A stretch of 35,113 nucleotides of DNA from Polaromonas sp. YR568. GTDB lineage: Bacteria; Pseudomonadota; Gammaproteobacteria; Burkholderiales; Burkholderiaceae_C. Numbering within the stretch: position 1 is the stretch's first letter; every line of letters starts with the position of its first letter. A program made the position numbers and the translations under genes. The stretch spans positions 1-35,113 of the forward strand of contig CAMCUN010000038.1 in NCBI GenBank assembly GCA_945878995.1. The letters run 5' to 3'. Shown piece by piece: positions 8,121-14,874 of the stretch. The notes under the pieces were generated by a model. The model was not told the origin of the DNA, ran no database searches, and saw only the letters and a list, made by a program, of their open reading frames with translations.

Positions 8121-8405
8121 TCAGTGGCCGTGCAATTTCTCTTGCAACCAGACCTTGATGAGCGACTGGTAAGGCACATCCCGGGCGTTGGCCGCCACCT
8201 TGATGCTGTCTAGCAAATGCTGGGGCAGACGCAGCGAAATGGTCTTGGTGGTGGGGCGCAAGTTGGGCAGTCGAACCCTTTTGGCTTTGGCCCAGTCAAG
8301 CTGCAAGGTCGAATCTTGCCCTTGCGGGCTGGACTCCCAATAGGCGCGCTCTTGTGCCTCGGTCTCGAACACTGGAATGGTTTGTTTAACGATTTGTTGA
8401 CTCAT
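8121..8405 (-). CDS. brnA: BrnA/CopG-type antitoxin
   Basis: This 94-residue protein has an N-terminal toxin-interacting part (PVFETEAQERAYWES, then DWAKAKRVRLPNL) and a C-terminal ribbon-helix-helix segment 'KTISLRLPQHLLDSIKVAAN' followed by 'RDVPYQSLIKVWLQEKL', which binds DNA as a dimer. This is the arrangement of the BrnA/CopG-type antitoxins of type II systems. The start codon lies inside the end of the upstream toxin gene (20-base overlap), so toxin and antitoxin are made from one message with the toxin first, as is usual for brnTA. It should neutralise BrnT and repress the operon. Confidence 0.85.
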   Translation of the reverse strand: MSQQIVKQTIPVFETEAQERAYWESSPQGQDSTLQLDWAKAKRVRLPNLRPTTKTISLRLPQHLLDSIKVAANARDVPYQSLIKVWLQEKLHGH

Positions 8406-8688
8406 AAACAGTGCGCTCCTTTTTGTGCATGTCCCGTGCAGAAATCACGCGAATCAACTCACCCGATTGACGCAGCGTGAACGTGAGGTGCAAGCGCCTG
8501 CCTTCATCCGTCATGCCCAAAGCGTGAAAGCGCACCTCGCTTTGGCTGTGCGCCACGTCGTCCAGCAAAAGCAAAGGTTCATTGAAAAACACCTGTTCAG
8601 CTTCGGCCATGCTGACCCCGTGCTTGTCATTTTTTCTCTCGTTGCCCGCATCCCACTCAAAGCCAACAATGAAGGAAAGATCGGTCAT
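8386..8688 (-). CDS. brnT: BrnT-family ribonuclease toxin
   Basis: The protein is about 100 residues from the ATG at 8688. It has the BrnT signature at both ends: 'FEWDAGNERKNDKHGVSMAEAEQVF' near the N-terminus and 'IRVISARDMHKKERTVYE' at the C-terminus. Family members have a compact RNase fold and inhibit translation by cutting RNA; BrnA binds and blocks them. A GTG at 8712 in the same frame with AGGCAA before it would add eight residues, but it would put the candidate operator inside the coding region, so I prefer 8688. The key residues look intact, so nothing in the sequence says the toxin is dead. Confidence 0.85.
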   Translation of the reverse strand: MTDLSFIVGFEWDAGNERKNDKHGVSMAEAEQVFFNEPLLLLDDVAHSQSEVRFHALGMTDEGRRLHLTFTLRQSGELIRVISARDMHKKERTVYESTNR

Positions 8689-8692
8689 GGTT

Positions 8693-8711
8693 TGTATATG
8701 ATGATCATACA
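8693..8711. promoter_or_regulatory. Inverted repeat at the brnTA start, candidate BrnA operator
   Basis: An imperfect palindrome with arms TGTAT / ATACA and a central ATGATCAT lies 4 bases before the preferred brnT start on the minus strand. brnTA operons are autorepressed by the toxin-antitoxin complex binding at the promoter, so this is the most likely site. The assignment rests on position and symmetry only. Confidence 0.45.
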
Positions 8712-8807
8712 CACTTGCCTTTGCTAATAGCCATCATTGACAGTGATCTTGATTTGGCGGTGCTGGTGGAAGGAAGTGTCACAGAACCGACATCATTTCA
8801 CCCAATA

Positions 8808-8825
8808 ATTCAACAATCGTTGAAT
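8808..8825. promoter_or_regulatory. ArsR operator before the GAPDH-arsJ operon
   Basis: A perfect 7-base inverted repeat ATTCAAC-N4-GTTGAAT, the type of site bound by ArsR/SmtB repressors. It is followed within a few bases by an AT-rich GAATAATA stretch, a Shine-Dalgarno AAGGA (8829-8833) and the GAPDH ATG at 8842, so a bound repressor would cover the promoter. Its half-sites and spacing match the site in the arsR promoter at 7472-7487. Confidence 0.75.
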
Positions 8826-8841
8826 AATAAGGATCAGCACC

Positions 8842-9891
8842 ATGAAAGTAGGCATCAACGGCATGGGTCGCATTGGCCGCTTAGCCCTGCGTGCGGCCAT
8901 GGGGGCGGTCGACCGGCCGGCCGAAGACCCGCGTGCGGCCAACCGCTTGGAGGTGGTGCACCTCAATGAGCTCAAGGGCGGTGCGGCGGCCACGGCCCAT
9001 TTGCTGACCTTTGACTCGGTGCAAGGCCGCTGGAAGGCGAGCATTGAAGCCGACGGTGCTGACGCGCTGCACATTGACGGGCAGCGCCTGTCTTTCAGCG
9101 CGCACGCCAGCGCCAGCGAGATTCCTTGGGGCGACATGGGCGTGGACCTGGTGCTCGAATGCACGGGCAAGTTCCTCACCCCCGAGACCCTGCAAGGCCA
9201 CTTGGACAGAGGCGCCAAGCGGGTGATTGTGGCGGCGCCCGTGAAGGTGGGCGGCGTGCTCAACATCGTGGTCGGAGTGAACGACCACCTGTACGACCCA
9301 GCGCGTGACCACATCGTGACCGCCGCGTCTTGCACCACCAATTGCTTGGCGCCTGTGGTCAAGGTGGTGCACGAGGCCATAGGCATTCGCCACGGCCAAA
9401 TCACCACGCTGCACAACCCGACCAACACCAACTTGGTGGTGGACGCGCCGCACAAAGACCTGCGCCGCGCCCGCAGCGCCATGGTCAACATGGCGCCCAC
9501 CACCACCGGCAGCGCCACCGCCATTACGCTGATTTACCCCGAGCTCAAAGGCAAGCTCAACGGCCACGCGGTGCGCGTGCCCGCGCTCAATGCCTCGCTG
9601 ACCGACTGCGTGTTCGAGCTTGAGCGGGCCACCACGGCCGAAGAAGTGAACGCGCTGTTCAAAGCGGCCGCGCAAGCGGGCTCGCCCTTGGCCGGTGTGT
9701 TGGGCTACGAGGAGCGCCCGCTGGTGAGCGCCGACTACGCCCGCGACACGCGCAGCTCCATTGTGGATGCGCTGTCCACCCTGGTGACCGACGGCACGCT
9801 GCTCAAGGTCTACGCCTGGTACGACAACGAAATGGGCTACGCCACGCGCATGGTCGATTTGGCTTGCCAGCTTGATCGCGCGGGCCTTTGA
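8842..9891 (+). CDS. gapdh: ArsJ-associated glyceraldehyde-3-phosphate dehydrogenase
   Basis: This is a 349-residue GAPDH with an N-terminal Rossmann fold ([11 protein letters not shown]) and the catalytic segment [11 protein letters not shown], with nucleophile Cys164 and the His of 'ITTLHNPTN' downstream. The end has the usual '[15 protein letters not shown]'. In arsenate resistance this enzyme uses arsenate in place of phosphate to make 1-arseno-3-phosphoglycerate, which ArsJ then exports. The gene overlaps arsJ by one base (TGATG), so the two are coupled. A strong AAGGA lies 8 bases before the ATG and a matching ArsR operator lies just upstream. A housekeeping glycolytic role is less likely given this context. 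Confidence 0.93.
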   Translation: MKVGINGMGRIGRLALRAAMGAVDRPAEDPRAANRLEVVHLNELKGGAAATAHLLTFDSVQGRWKASIEADGADALHIDGQRLSFSAHASASEIPWGDMGVDLVLECTGKFLTPETLQGHLDRGAKRVIVAAPVKVGGVLNIVVGVNDHLYDPARDHIVTAASCTTNCLAPVVKVVHEAIGIRHGQITTLHNPTNTNLVVDAPHKDLRRARSAMVNMAPTTTGSATAITLIYPELKGKLNGHAVRVPALNASLTDCVFELERATTAEEVNALFKAAAQAGSPLAGVLGYEERPLVSADYARDTRSSIVDALSTLVTDGTLLKVYAWYDNEMGYATRMVDLACQLDRAGL

Positions 9892-11126
9892 TGAACCTGG
9901 CCGAACGCCACTACGCCATAGTCACGGCCTCGTACTGGGGCTTCACACTCACTGACGGCGCACTGCGCATGTTGGTGCTGCTGCACTTTTACCGCCTGGG
10001 CTACTCGCCTTTCACGCTGGCTTTTTTGTTCCTTCTCTACGAAGCGGCCGGCGTGCTCGCCAACCTGATTGGCGGATGGCTGGCCACACGCTACGGCATT
10101 GCGCGCATGCTGAGCGTGGGGCTGGTGATGCAAATTGCAGGTTTTGGGCTGCTGTCCATGCTGGACCCCAACTGGAGCGCCACCTTGTCTGTGGCCTGGG
10201 TGGTGCTCTCGCAAGGCGTGTGCGGCGTGGCCAAAGACCTGACCAAGACCGCCAGCAAGTCGGCCATCAAGATCACCCAGGCGCAGGCCAAAGAACAAGG
10301 CGCGGGCCAGCTGTTCAAGTGGGTGGCGTGGTTCACGGGCAGCAAAAACGCCATGAAGGGCGTGGGCTTTTTCTTGGGCGGCGTGATGCTGCAAAGCCTG
10401 GGCTTTCAGGGCGCGCTGTGGGCCATGGCCGGGCTGCTGGCCTTGGTGCTGGTGGGTGTGCTCAGTGCGCTGCCGCCCATGATGGGCAAGAGCCGCGCCT
10501 CCAAGTCGGCCAAGGAGTTGTTTGCCAAGAACGCCGGCATCAATGGCTTGGCCGCCGCGCGGGTGGCTTTGTTCGGCGCCCGCGACGTGTGGTTTGTGGT
10601 GGGCGTGCCGGTGTATTTGTATTCGGCAGGCTGGACGTTTTCAATGGTCAGCGGCTTTGTGGCGGCCTGGACCATAGGCTACGGCCTGGTGCAGGCCATG
10701 GCGCCCCACATCGTCAAGCGCAGCGAAGACGGGCTCACCCGCGAGGTGCCGGCCGCACGCTGGTGGTCGGCGGCGCTCGCCGTGGTGCCCCTGGCCTTGG
10801 CCGCGGCGGTGGCCGCGCAAGTGCCGCACCTGGTGTGGGTGGTGGTGGGCGGGCTGAGCCTGTTTGGCTTTGCCTTTGCGGTGAACTCCTCTGTGCATTC
10901 TTACTTGGTGCTGGCCTACGCTGGGTCTGAAAAAGCCGCCGAAGACGTGGGCTTTTACTACGCGGCCAACGCGCTTGGGCGCTTTTTAGGCACGCTGCTT
11001 TCTGGCCTGCTTTACCAGTGGGGCGGCTTGCTGTATGCCCTGCTGGGCTCGGCGGCCATGCTGGTGGTGTGCTGGGGGGTGACGCTGAAGTTGCCTTTAA
11101 AAAGGGACGATGCGGTGGCCCGCTGA
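9891..11126 (+). CDS. arsJ: ArsJ, MFS exporter of 1-arseno-3-phosphoglycerate
   Basis: This 411-residue inner-membrane protein has about 12 hydrophobic segments and the ArsJ pattern: 'YAIVTASYWGFTLTDGALRML' in the first helix, the conserved cytoplasmic 'GVCGVAKDLTKTASKSAIK', then 'LFKWVAWFTGSKNAMKGVGFF' and 'FGARDVWFVVGVPVYLY'. It exports the unstable organoarsenical produced by the adjoining GAPDH, which breaks down outside to arsenate. The ATG shares its A with the stop codon of the GAPDH gene, and a TTG one codon earlier is less likely. No arsC, arsB/acr3 or arsH is in the window, so as far as visible this locus handles arsenate only. Confidence 0.93.
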   Translation: MNLAERHYAIVTASYWGFTLTDGALRMLVLLHFYRLGYSPFTLAFLFLLYEAAGVLANLIGGWLATRYGIARMLSVGLVMQIAGFGLLSMLDPNWSATLSVAWVVLSQGVCGVAKDLTKTASKSAIKITQAQAKEQGAGQLFKWVAWFTGSKNAMKGVGFFLGGVMLQSLGFQGALWAMAGLLALVLVGVLSALPPMMGKSRASKSAKELFAKNAGINGLAAARVALFGARDVWFVVGVPVYLYSAGWTFSMVSGFVAAWTIGYGLVQAMAPHIVKRSEDGLTREVPAARWWSAALAVVPLALAAAVAAQVPHLVWVVVGGLSLFGFAFAVNSSVHSYLVLAYAGSEKAAEDVGFYYAANALGRFLGTLLSGLLYQWGGLLYALLGSAAMLVVCWGVTLKLPLKRDDAVAR

Positions 11127-11137
11127 GGGCGTTTGCA

Positions 11138-12430
11138 ATGGATGCGGGTGATGGCGCCCGTGGGCTGCCAAAGGCTCAGCCACAATGGCAGCCCGTGAAC
11201 TCTCCATACCGCCTGTTTCTCAGCATCACCTTGCCCTTGGCGGCGGTCAACCTGCTCAACCAGGCTTCCCGCACCGTGATGGCGCTCATAGGCCCGGTGA
11301 TGGCGGCCGAGTTTGCTTGGTCGGCCAGCGAGCTCGGCCTGCTGGCCGCCTGCATGTACGCCGCCTACGCCGTGGCCCAGCTGCCGGTCGGGGTGGCGCT
11401 GGACATGTTCGGCCCGCGCCGCATTCAGGCCGGCTTGGCCCTGCTGGCTGCTTTAGGCTTTGCGGTCTTTGCCATGTCGCATTCACTGGCAGGGTTCGCC
11501 CTGGCACGCATCATCCTTGGGGTGGGCGTGTCGGCCGCGCTGATGGCCATCATCAAAGCCCACAGCCAGTGGTTCGCACCGGCGCAGGTGGCCCACATGA
11601 CGGGGCTGGCCATGGTGGCCGGATCGCTGGGCAGTGTGCTGACCAGCACCCCGGTGCAGGCCATCTTGCCCAGCTTGGGCTGGCGCAACGTGTTTTGGCT
11701 GATGTGTGGCGCCGCCATCGCCACGGCAGTGTGGATCGCCGTGTCTGTGCGCGACAAGCCGGCCACAACCGCCCGCAAAAGCCTGAAGGCACAGTCAGCG
11801 GTGGTGGTCACGATTTTTCGCGCCCCACGGTTTTGGCGCTACGCCCCCGCCGTGGCCATGCTGTCGATTCTCAATTTCACCTACATGGGTTTGTGGATAG
11901 GCCCCTGGCTGCGTGATGTAGCGGGGTTCGACGCCCAGGACCGCGCTCAAATTTTGCTGTGGTATTCGCTGGCCATGATGCTGGGCGGCCTGGTCGTGGG
12001 CTGGGCCGCCAGCCGTGCACAGGCGCACGGCTGGCCGCCCATTGTGGTGCCTGCCCTGTGCACAGGGGGCCTGGTGATTGCCCAACTCGGGCTGATGCTC
12101 CAGCCCCAGAGTTGGGCCGCGGTCACCGCACTGTGGGTGTTGTTTGCGTTTTGCGGCACAGGCGGGCCGGCCGGCTACATTGCCGTCGGTCAGTTGTTTC
12201 CGGTGGAGCAAACCGCGCGCGTTTCCACCGCCATCAACACGCTGACCTTGGCGGGCGCCTTCTTGCTGCAATGGGTGATAGGCGCGATGCTTGACCTGTG
12301 GCCACGCAACGCCAGTGGCGGCTGGGATGCACAAGGCTATACCGCTGCGCTGGCCTTGTCGGTCATTGTTCAGCTGTGGGTGTCCGCACAGGCTGCGGGT
12401 TGGCGCAGCCCATGGCGCCGCAGCGCCTGA
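11138..12430 (+). CDS. MFS transporter of unknown substrate, downstream of arsJ
   Basis: This is a 430-residue major facilitator with about 12 hydrophobic segments, including the loop 2-3 signature 'GVALDMFGPRRIQAG' and 'LGWRNVFWLMCGAA' in the first half, a charged central loop (RDKPATTARKSLK) and a second half with 'FCGTGGPAGYIAVGQLFP'. I chose the ATG at 11138 because GAGGG lies 8 bases before it; a GTG at 11195 (MNSPYRLFL) would remove a hydrophilic 19-residue lead and is a real alternative. It begins 12 bases after arsJ and is probably cotranscribed with it, yet it is not an ArsJ or a known arsenic transporter. It converges with the next gene. Confidence 0.8.
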   Translation: MDAGDGARGLPKAQPQWQPVNSPYRLFLSITLPLAAVNLLNQASRTVMALIGPVMAAEFAWSASELGLLAACMYAAYAVAQLPVGVALDMFGPRRIQAGLALLAALGFAVFAMSHSLAGFALARIILGVGVSAALMAIIKAHSQWFAPAQVAHMTGLAMVAGSLGSVLTSTPVQAILPSLGWRNVFWLMCGAAIATAVWIAVSVRDKPATTARKSLKAQSAVVVTIFRAPRFWRYAPAVAMLSILNFTYMGLWIGPWLRDVAGFDAQDRAQILLWYSLAMMLGGLVVGWAASRAQAHGWPPIVVPALCTGGLVIAQLGLMLQPQSWAAVTALWVLFAFCGTGGPAGYIAVGQLFPVEQTARVSTAINTLTLAGAFLLQWVIGAMLDLWPRNASGGWDAQGYTAALALSVIVQLWVSAQAAGWRSPWRRSA

Positions 12431-12471
12431 TGCCCGCGCAGACATCCAGCCCCGCCCTCACCTTTCGCCTC

Positions 12472-13740
12472 TCACCTCTCCAACTCACCGGCCTTGGCCG
12501 CCACAAACTTGGCCCGGGGCCGAATCAGCTGGGGCGACAGGCGCTGCTCCAGCACATGGGCCACCCAGCCGGCCAGGCGGGCGAGCAAAAACAAGGCGGC
12601 GGCCGAACCTGGCGGGCAGTGCAGGGCGTGGCAGGTGGCGATCACAGCCAGCTCGTGGCGGGGGTAAAGAGCGTGGCGCTGCCCCTCGTCCACCAAGGCC
12701 AGCGCCTGCGCAGCCGCAGGCGGCAGGCCGGGCCGGCTGCGAAGGCGGGCCAGCAGCCAGGAGGCGCGGGGATCGCCCAAGGGGTAGAGCGGGTGTTCAA
12801 AGCCGGGCACCGCCTGGCCCGCAGCCACGCGCTGGGCCAGTTGGCTTTGTGCGCTGAGGCCTCCCTCGCCTGCGAGCAACATTTCTATGCGCTGGTAGCG
12901 GCGCGTCACCTCGGTGCCCGCGCTGGCCGCCAAGGCCGCCGCCAGACACGCATGCAAGGGGCTGGCACTTGATGCGGCAATGCGGGCGGCAAATGTGCCG
13001 GGCGAGAGTTCATGGTCGGCCAGCAGGACCAGGGTGGCGTTGAGCAGCGCCACATCGTCGGCGCAGCCTGGCCGGCCCAGGGCCTGCAGCGCCGCCAGGG
13101 CCACCGAGGCCCCGGGGGCAGGGCGCACAAAGCGCCCCGCTTGGCCCAGCACCCCCAAGCAGCCGGCCAGCGTGAGCACCAACTCGCGCGCGGCCTCCAG
13201 CGGGTGTCCGTGCATGAGCCGCGCAGCGGCCGAGCCCCGGCCCAGGCCCAGCTGCAGCACGGCCATGGCCAAGACCTCGGCCATTTGCGCTTGGGCCAGG
13301 GCGGGAGTGAGCTGGCCCAGCAAAGTGCCCAGGGCGGGGGGCAGCTCAGGCGCGCGCCAGACCACGGGCTCTTCGTGCCACAGCCCGCTCCACAGCAGCT
13401 CGGCGGTGTGCTCAAAAGAGGCGCCCTGCTCGGCCAGCTCCAGCGCCAGCCGCCCCCGGTAACTGGGGCCCCTGGGCGTGATCTCGGTGATGCTGGTGGG
13501 CACCATGGGGTGGCCCAGGTTGAGCGCCGAGGCGGCCACCGCCGCCTGGCCGCCTTGCACCTGGGCGCGCTGCAGCAGGCGGTCTAAGTCGGCGCGGGCA
13601 TACAGGCGCTCGCGCGCGCCGTCGGCTTGGACGCTGCGCACCAAGCCTCGGCTCACGTAGGCATACAGGGTTTGTCGCCTGACCTGCAAAAGCTCGGCGG
13701 CTTCGGCGGAGTTCAAAAAGTCTTTGGGGCGGCTCGTCAT
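12472..13740 (-). CDS. HTH-citrate synthase-like protein 1, probable metabolite-sensing regulator
   Basis: The protein has 422 residues. Residues about 8-58 are a MerR/excisionase-type helix-turn-helix (SAEAAELLQVRRQTLYAYVSRG). Residues about 85-412 are a citrate-synthase-like domain, with 'ADHELSPGTFAARIAAS' (His243), 'FEHPLYPLGDPRA' (His316, Arg325) and a C-terminal 'RLAGWVAHVLEQRL' then IRPR. Against E. coli GltA by eye, catalytic His264 (GPAHGG) is lost (Val278 or nearby), His305 is kept as His316 and catalytic Asp362 is Glu363, while the substrate-binding Arg positions are kept. It is annotated in databases as citrate synthase family, but loss of catalytic residues plus a DNA-binding domain suggests a ligand-responsive regulator. 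It is divergent from the Bug receptor gene and is a paralogue of the gene at 26362. Confidence 0.88.
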   Translation of the reverse strand: MTSRPKDFLNSAEAAELLQVRRQTLYAYVSRGLVRSVQADGARERLYARADLDRLLQRAQVQGGQAAVAASALNLGHPMVPTSITEITPRGPSYRGRLALELAEQGASFEHTAELLWSGLWHEEPVVWRAPELPPALGTLLGQLTPALAQAQMAEVLAMAVLQLGLGRGSAAARLMHGHPLEAARELVLTLAGCLGVLGQAGRFVRPAPGASVALAALQALGRPGCADDVALLNATLVLLADHELSPGTFAARIAASSASPLHACLAAALAASAGTEVTRRYQRIEMLLAGEGGLSAQSQLAQRVAAGQAVPGFEHPLYPLGDPRASWLLARLRSRPGLPPAAAQALALVDEGQRHALYPRHELAVIATCHALHCPPGSAAALFLLARLAGWVAHVLEQRLSPQLIRPRAKFVAAKAGELER

Positions 13741-13741
13741 G

Positions 13742-13768
13742 TTGATTGGTCAATCAAGATTGATCAAT
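13742..13768. promoter_or_regulatory. Overlapping palindromes, candidate operator of the HTH-citrate synthase-like regulator
   Basis: This short region between the divergent genes contains three nested symmetries: TTGATTG-N2-CAATCAA (13742-13757), CAATC-N2-GATTG (13751-13762) and ATTGATCAAT (13759-13768). The CAATC-N2-GATTG part recurs in the equivalent position next to the second regulator (26232-26243). The last palindrome covers the -35 of the rightward promoter, so a bound regulator could act on both genes. Confidence 0.6.
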
Positions 13769-13788
13769 TCTAGGGATCAACCTAGTAT
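13760..13788 (+). promoter_or_regulatory. Sigma-70 type promoter for the Bug receptor operon
   Basis: TTGATC at 13760-13765 and TAGTAT at 13783-13788 are separated by 17 bases, a good match to a sigma-70 promoter. Transcription would start near 13795, about 45 bases before the Bug receptor ATG, whose Shine-Dalgarno GGAGA is at 13829-13833. The -35 lies inside the palindromes described for the regulator. Confidence 0.55.
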
Positions 13789-13839
13789 TCGCCCCTTGTT
13801 TGCACCGCACAAGCTCAGACCCATCCCCGGAGACACTTC

Positions 13840-14835
13840 ATGAAATCCCAAGCCCAAGCCCTGATCAACCGCCGCACCTTGCTGCAAAGCGCAGCCCTGG
13901 CCGCCCTGCCTCTGGGCGCGGGCGCCCAGAGCGCCAACTTTCCGCAGCGGCCCGTGCGCATCGTGGTGCCCTACCCGCCAGGCGGCTCCAACGACGTGAT
14001 CGCCCGCTTGGTGGCGCAAAAGCTGCAGGAGCAGTGGTCGCAGCCGGTGGTGGTGGAAAACAAGCCAGGCGCAGCCGGTAACCTGGGCTCGGCCGAGGTG
14101 GTCAAGTCCGCGCCTGATGGCTACACCTTGCTGCTCAACAACATCAACATCACCTCCATGAACCCGGCGCTGATCGAGCGCATGCCTTTTGATGCCAGCA
14201 AGGACTTTGCCCACATCTCGCTGCTGGGCACCACCGCATTGGCCTTGGCCGTGCACCCCAGCGTGCCCGCGCAAAACGTGCAGGAGCTGGTCAAGCTGCT
14301 GCGCGAGCGGCCAGGCCGCTTGAGTTACGCCTCCAGCGGCAACGGCAGCCCGCAGCACATGGCCATGGAGATGTTCAAGGCCATGACCAAAACCAGCATC
14401 GTGCACATTCCTTACCGGGGCGCGGCACCCGCCATTTCTGACGTGGTGGGCGGGCAAATTGAGATGACGATTGGCGTGGTCAACCAAGTCATTCCGCATG
14501 TGCGAGCTGGCCGCCTGCGTGCGCTGGCCGTGACCAGCCGCAAAAAACTCGCCAACCTGCCCGAGGTGCCCACGCTGGACGAATCGGCCGCCCCCGGCTA
14601 CGAGTGCGAAATCTGGCTGGGCCTGTCGGCCCCCGCAGGCACGCCCGCACCCGTGGTGGACGCCATCAACCAGGCCGTGCGCCGCGTCATGGCCTTGCCC
14701 GACGTGGCCCAGCGCCTGAACGGCCAAGGCATTGAGGTGCTGACCAGCTCGCCCGAGCAAATGCGCCAGCGCGCGGCCGACGACCTCAAGCGCTGGACCG
14801 AAGTCATTCGCACCGCTGGCATCAAGGCCGAATAA
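13840..14835 (+). CDS. Bug-family (TctC) periplasmic solute receptor of a tripartite tricarboxylate transporter
   Basis: This is a 331-residue extracytoplasmic receptor. The N-terminal signal has a twin-arginine-like 'NRRTLLQ' (residues 10-16), a hydrophobic stretch and a cleavage region GAGAQSANFP. Bug hallmarks follow: 'RPVRIVVPYPPGGSNDVIARL', 'VVENKPGAAGNLG' and 'HIPYRGAAPAISDVVGGQI'. These receptors bind carboxylates, often without a dedicated TctAB permease next door, and none is here. It heads the rightward block and lies 39 bases before the TPP enzyme gene. GGAGA six bases before the ATG supports the start. The ligand is probably an organic acid degraded by the neighbouring enzymes; its identity is not given by sequence. 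Confidence 0.93.
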   Translation: MKSQAQALINRRTLLQSAALAALPLGAGAQSANFPQRPVRIVVPYPPGGSNDVIARLVAQKLQEQWSQPVVVENKPGAAGNLGSAEVVKSAPDGYTLLLNNINITSMNPALIERMPFDASKDFAHISLLGTTALALAVHPSVPAQNVQELVKLLRERPGRLSYASSGNGSPQHMAMEMFKAMTKTSIVHIPYRGAAPAISDVVGGQIEMTIGVVNQVIPHVRAGRLRALAVTSRKKLANLPEVPTLDESAAPGYECEIWLGLSAPAGTPAPVVDAINQAVRRVMALPDVAQRLNGQGIEVLTSSPEQMRQRAADDLKRWTEVIRTAGIKAE

Positions 14836-14874
14836 CACGCTCTCCTGCCCCCTTCAACCCCACGGATTTTTGCC

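Noticed and set aside
8842..9891. Housekeeping glycolytic GAPDH
   Set aside because: One-base overlap with arsJ and an ArsR-type operator upstream make the arsenate detoxification role far more likely.
12472..13740. Ordinary TCA-cycle citrate synthase
   Set aside because: The N-terminal helix-turn-helix, altered catalytic residues and placement beside transport and catabolic genes do not fit a housekeeping gltA.
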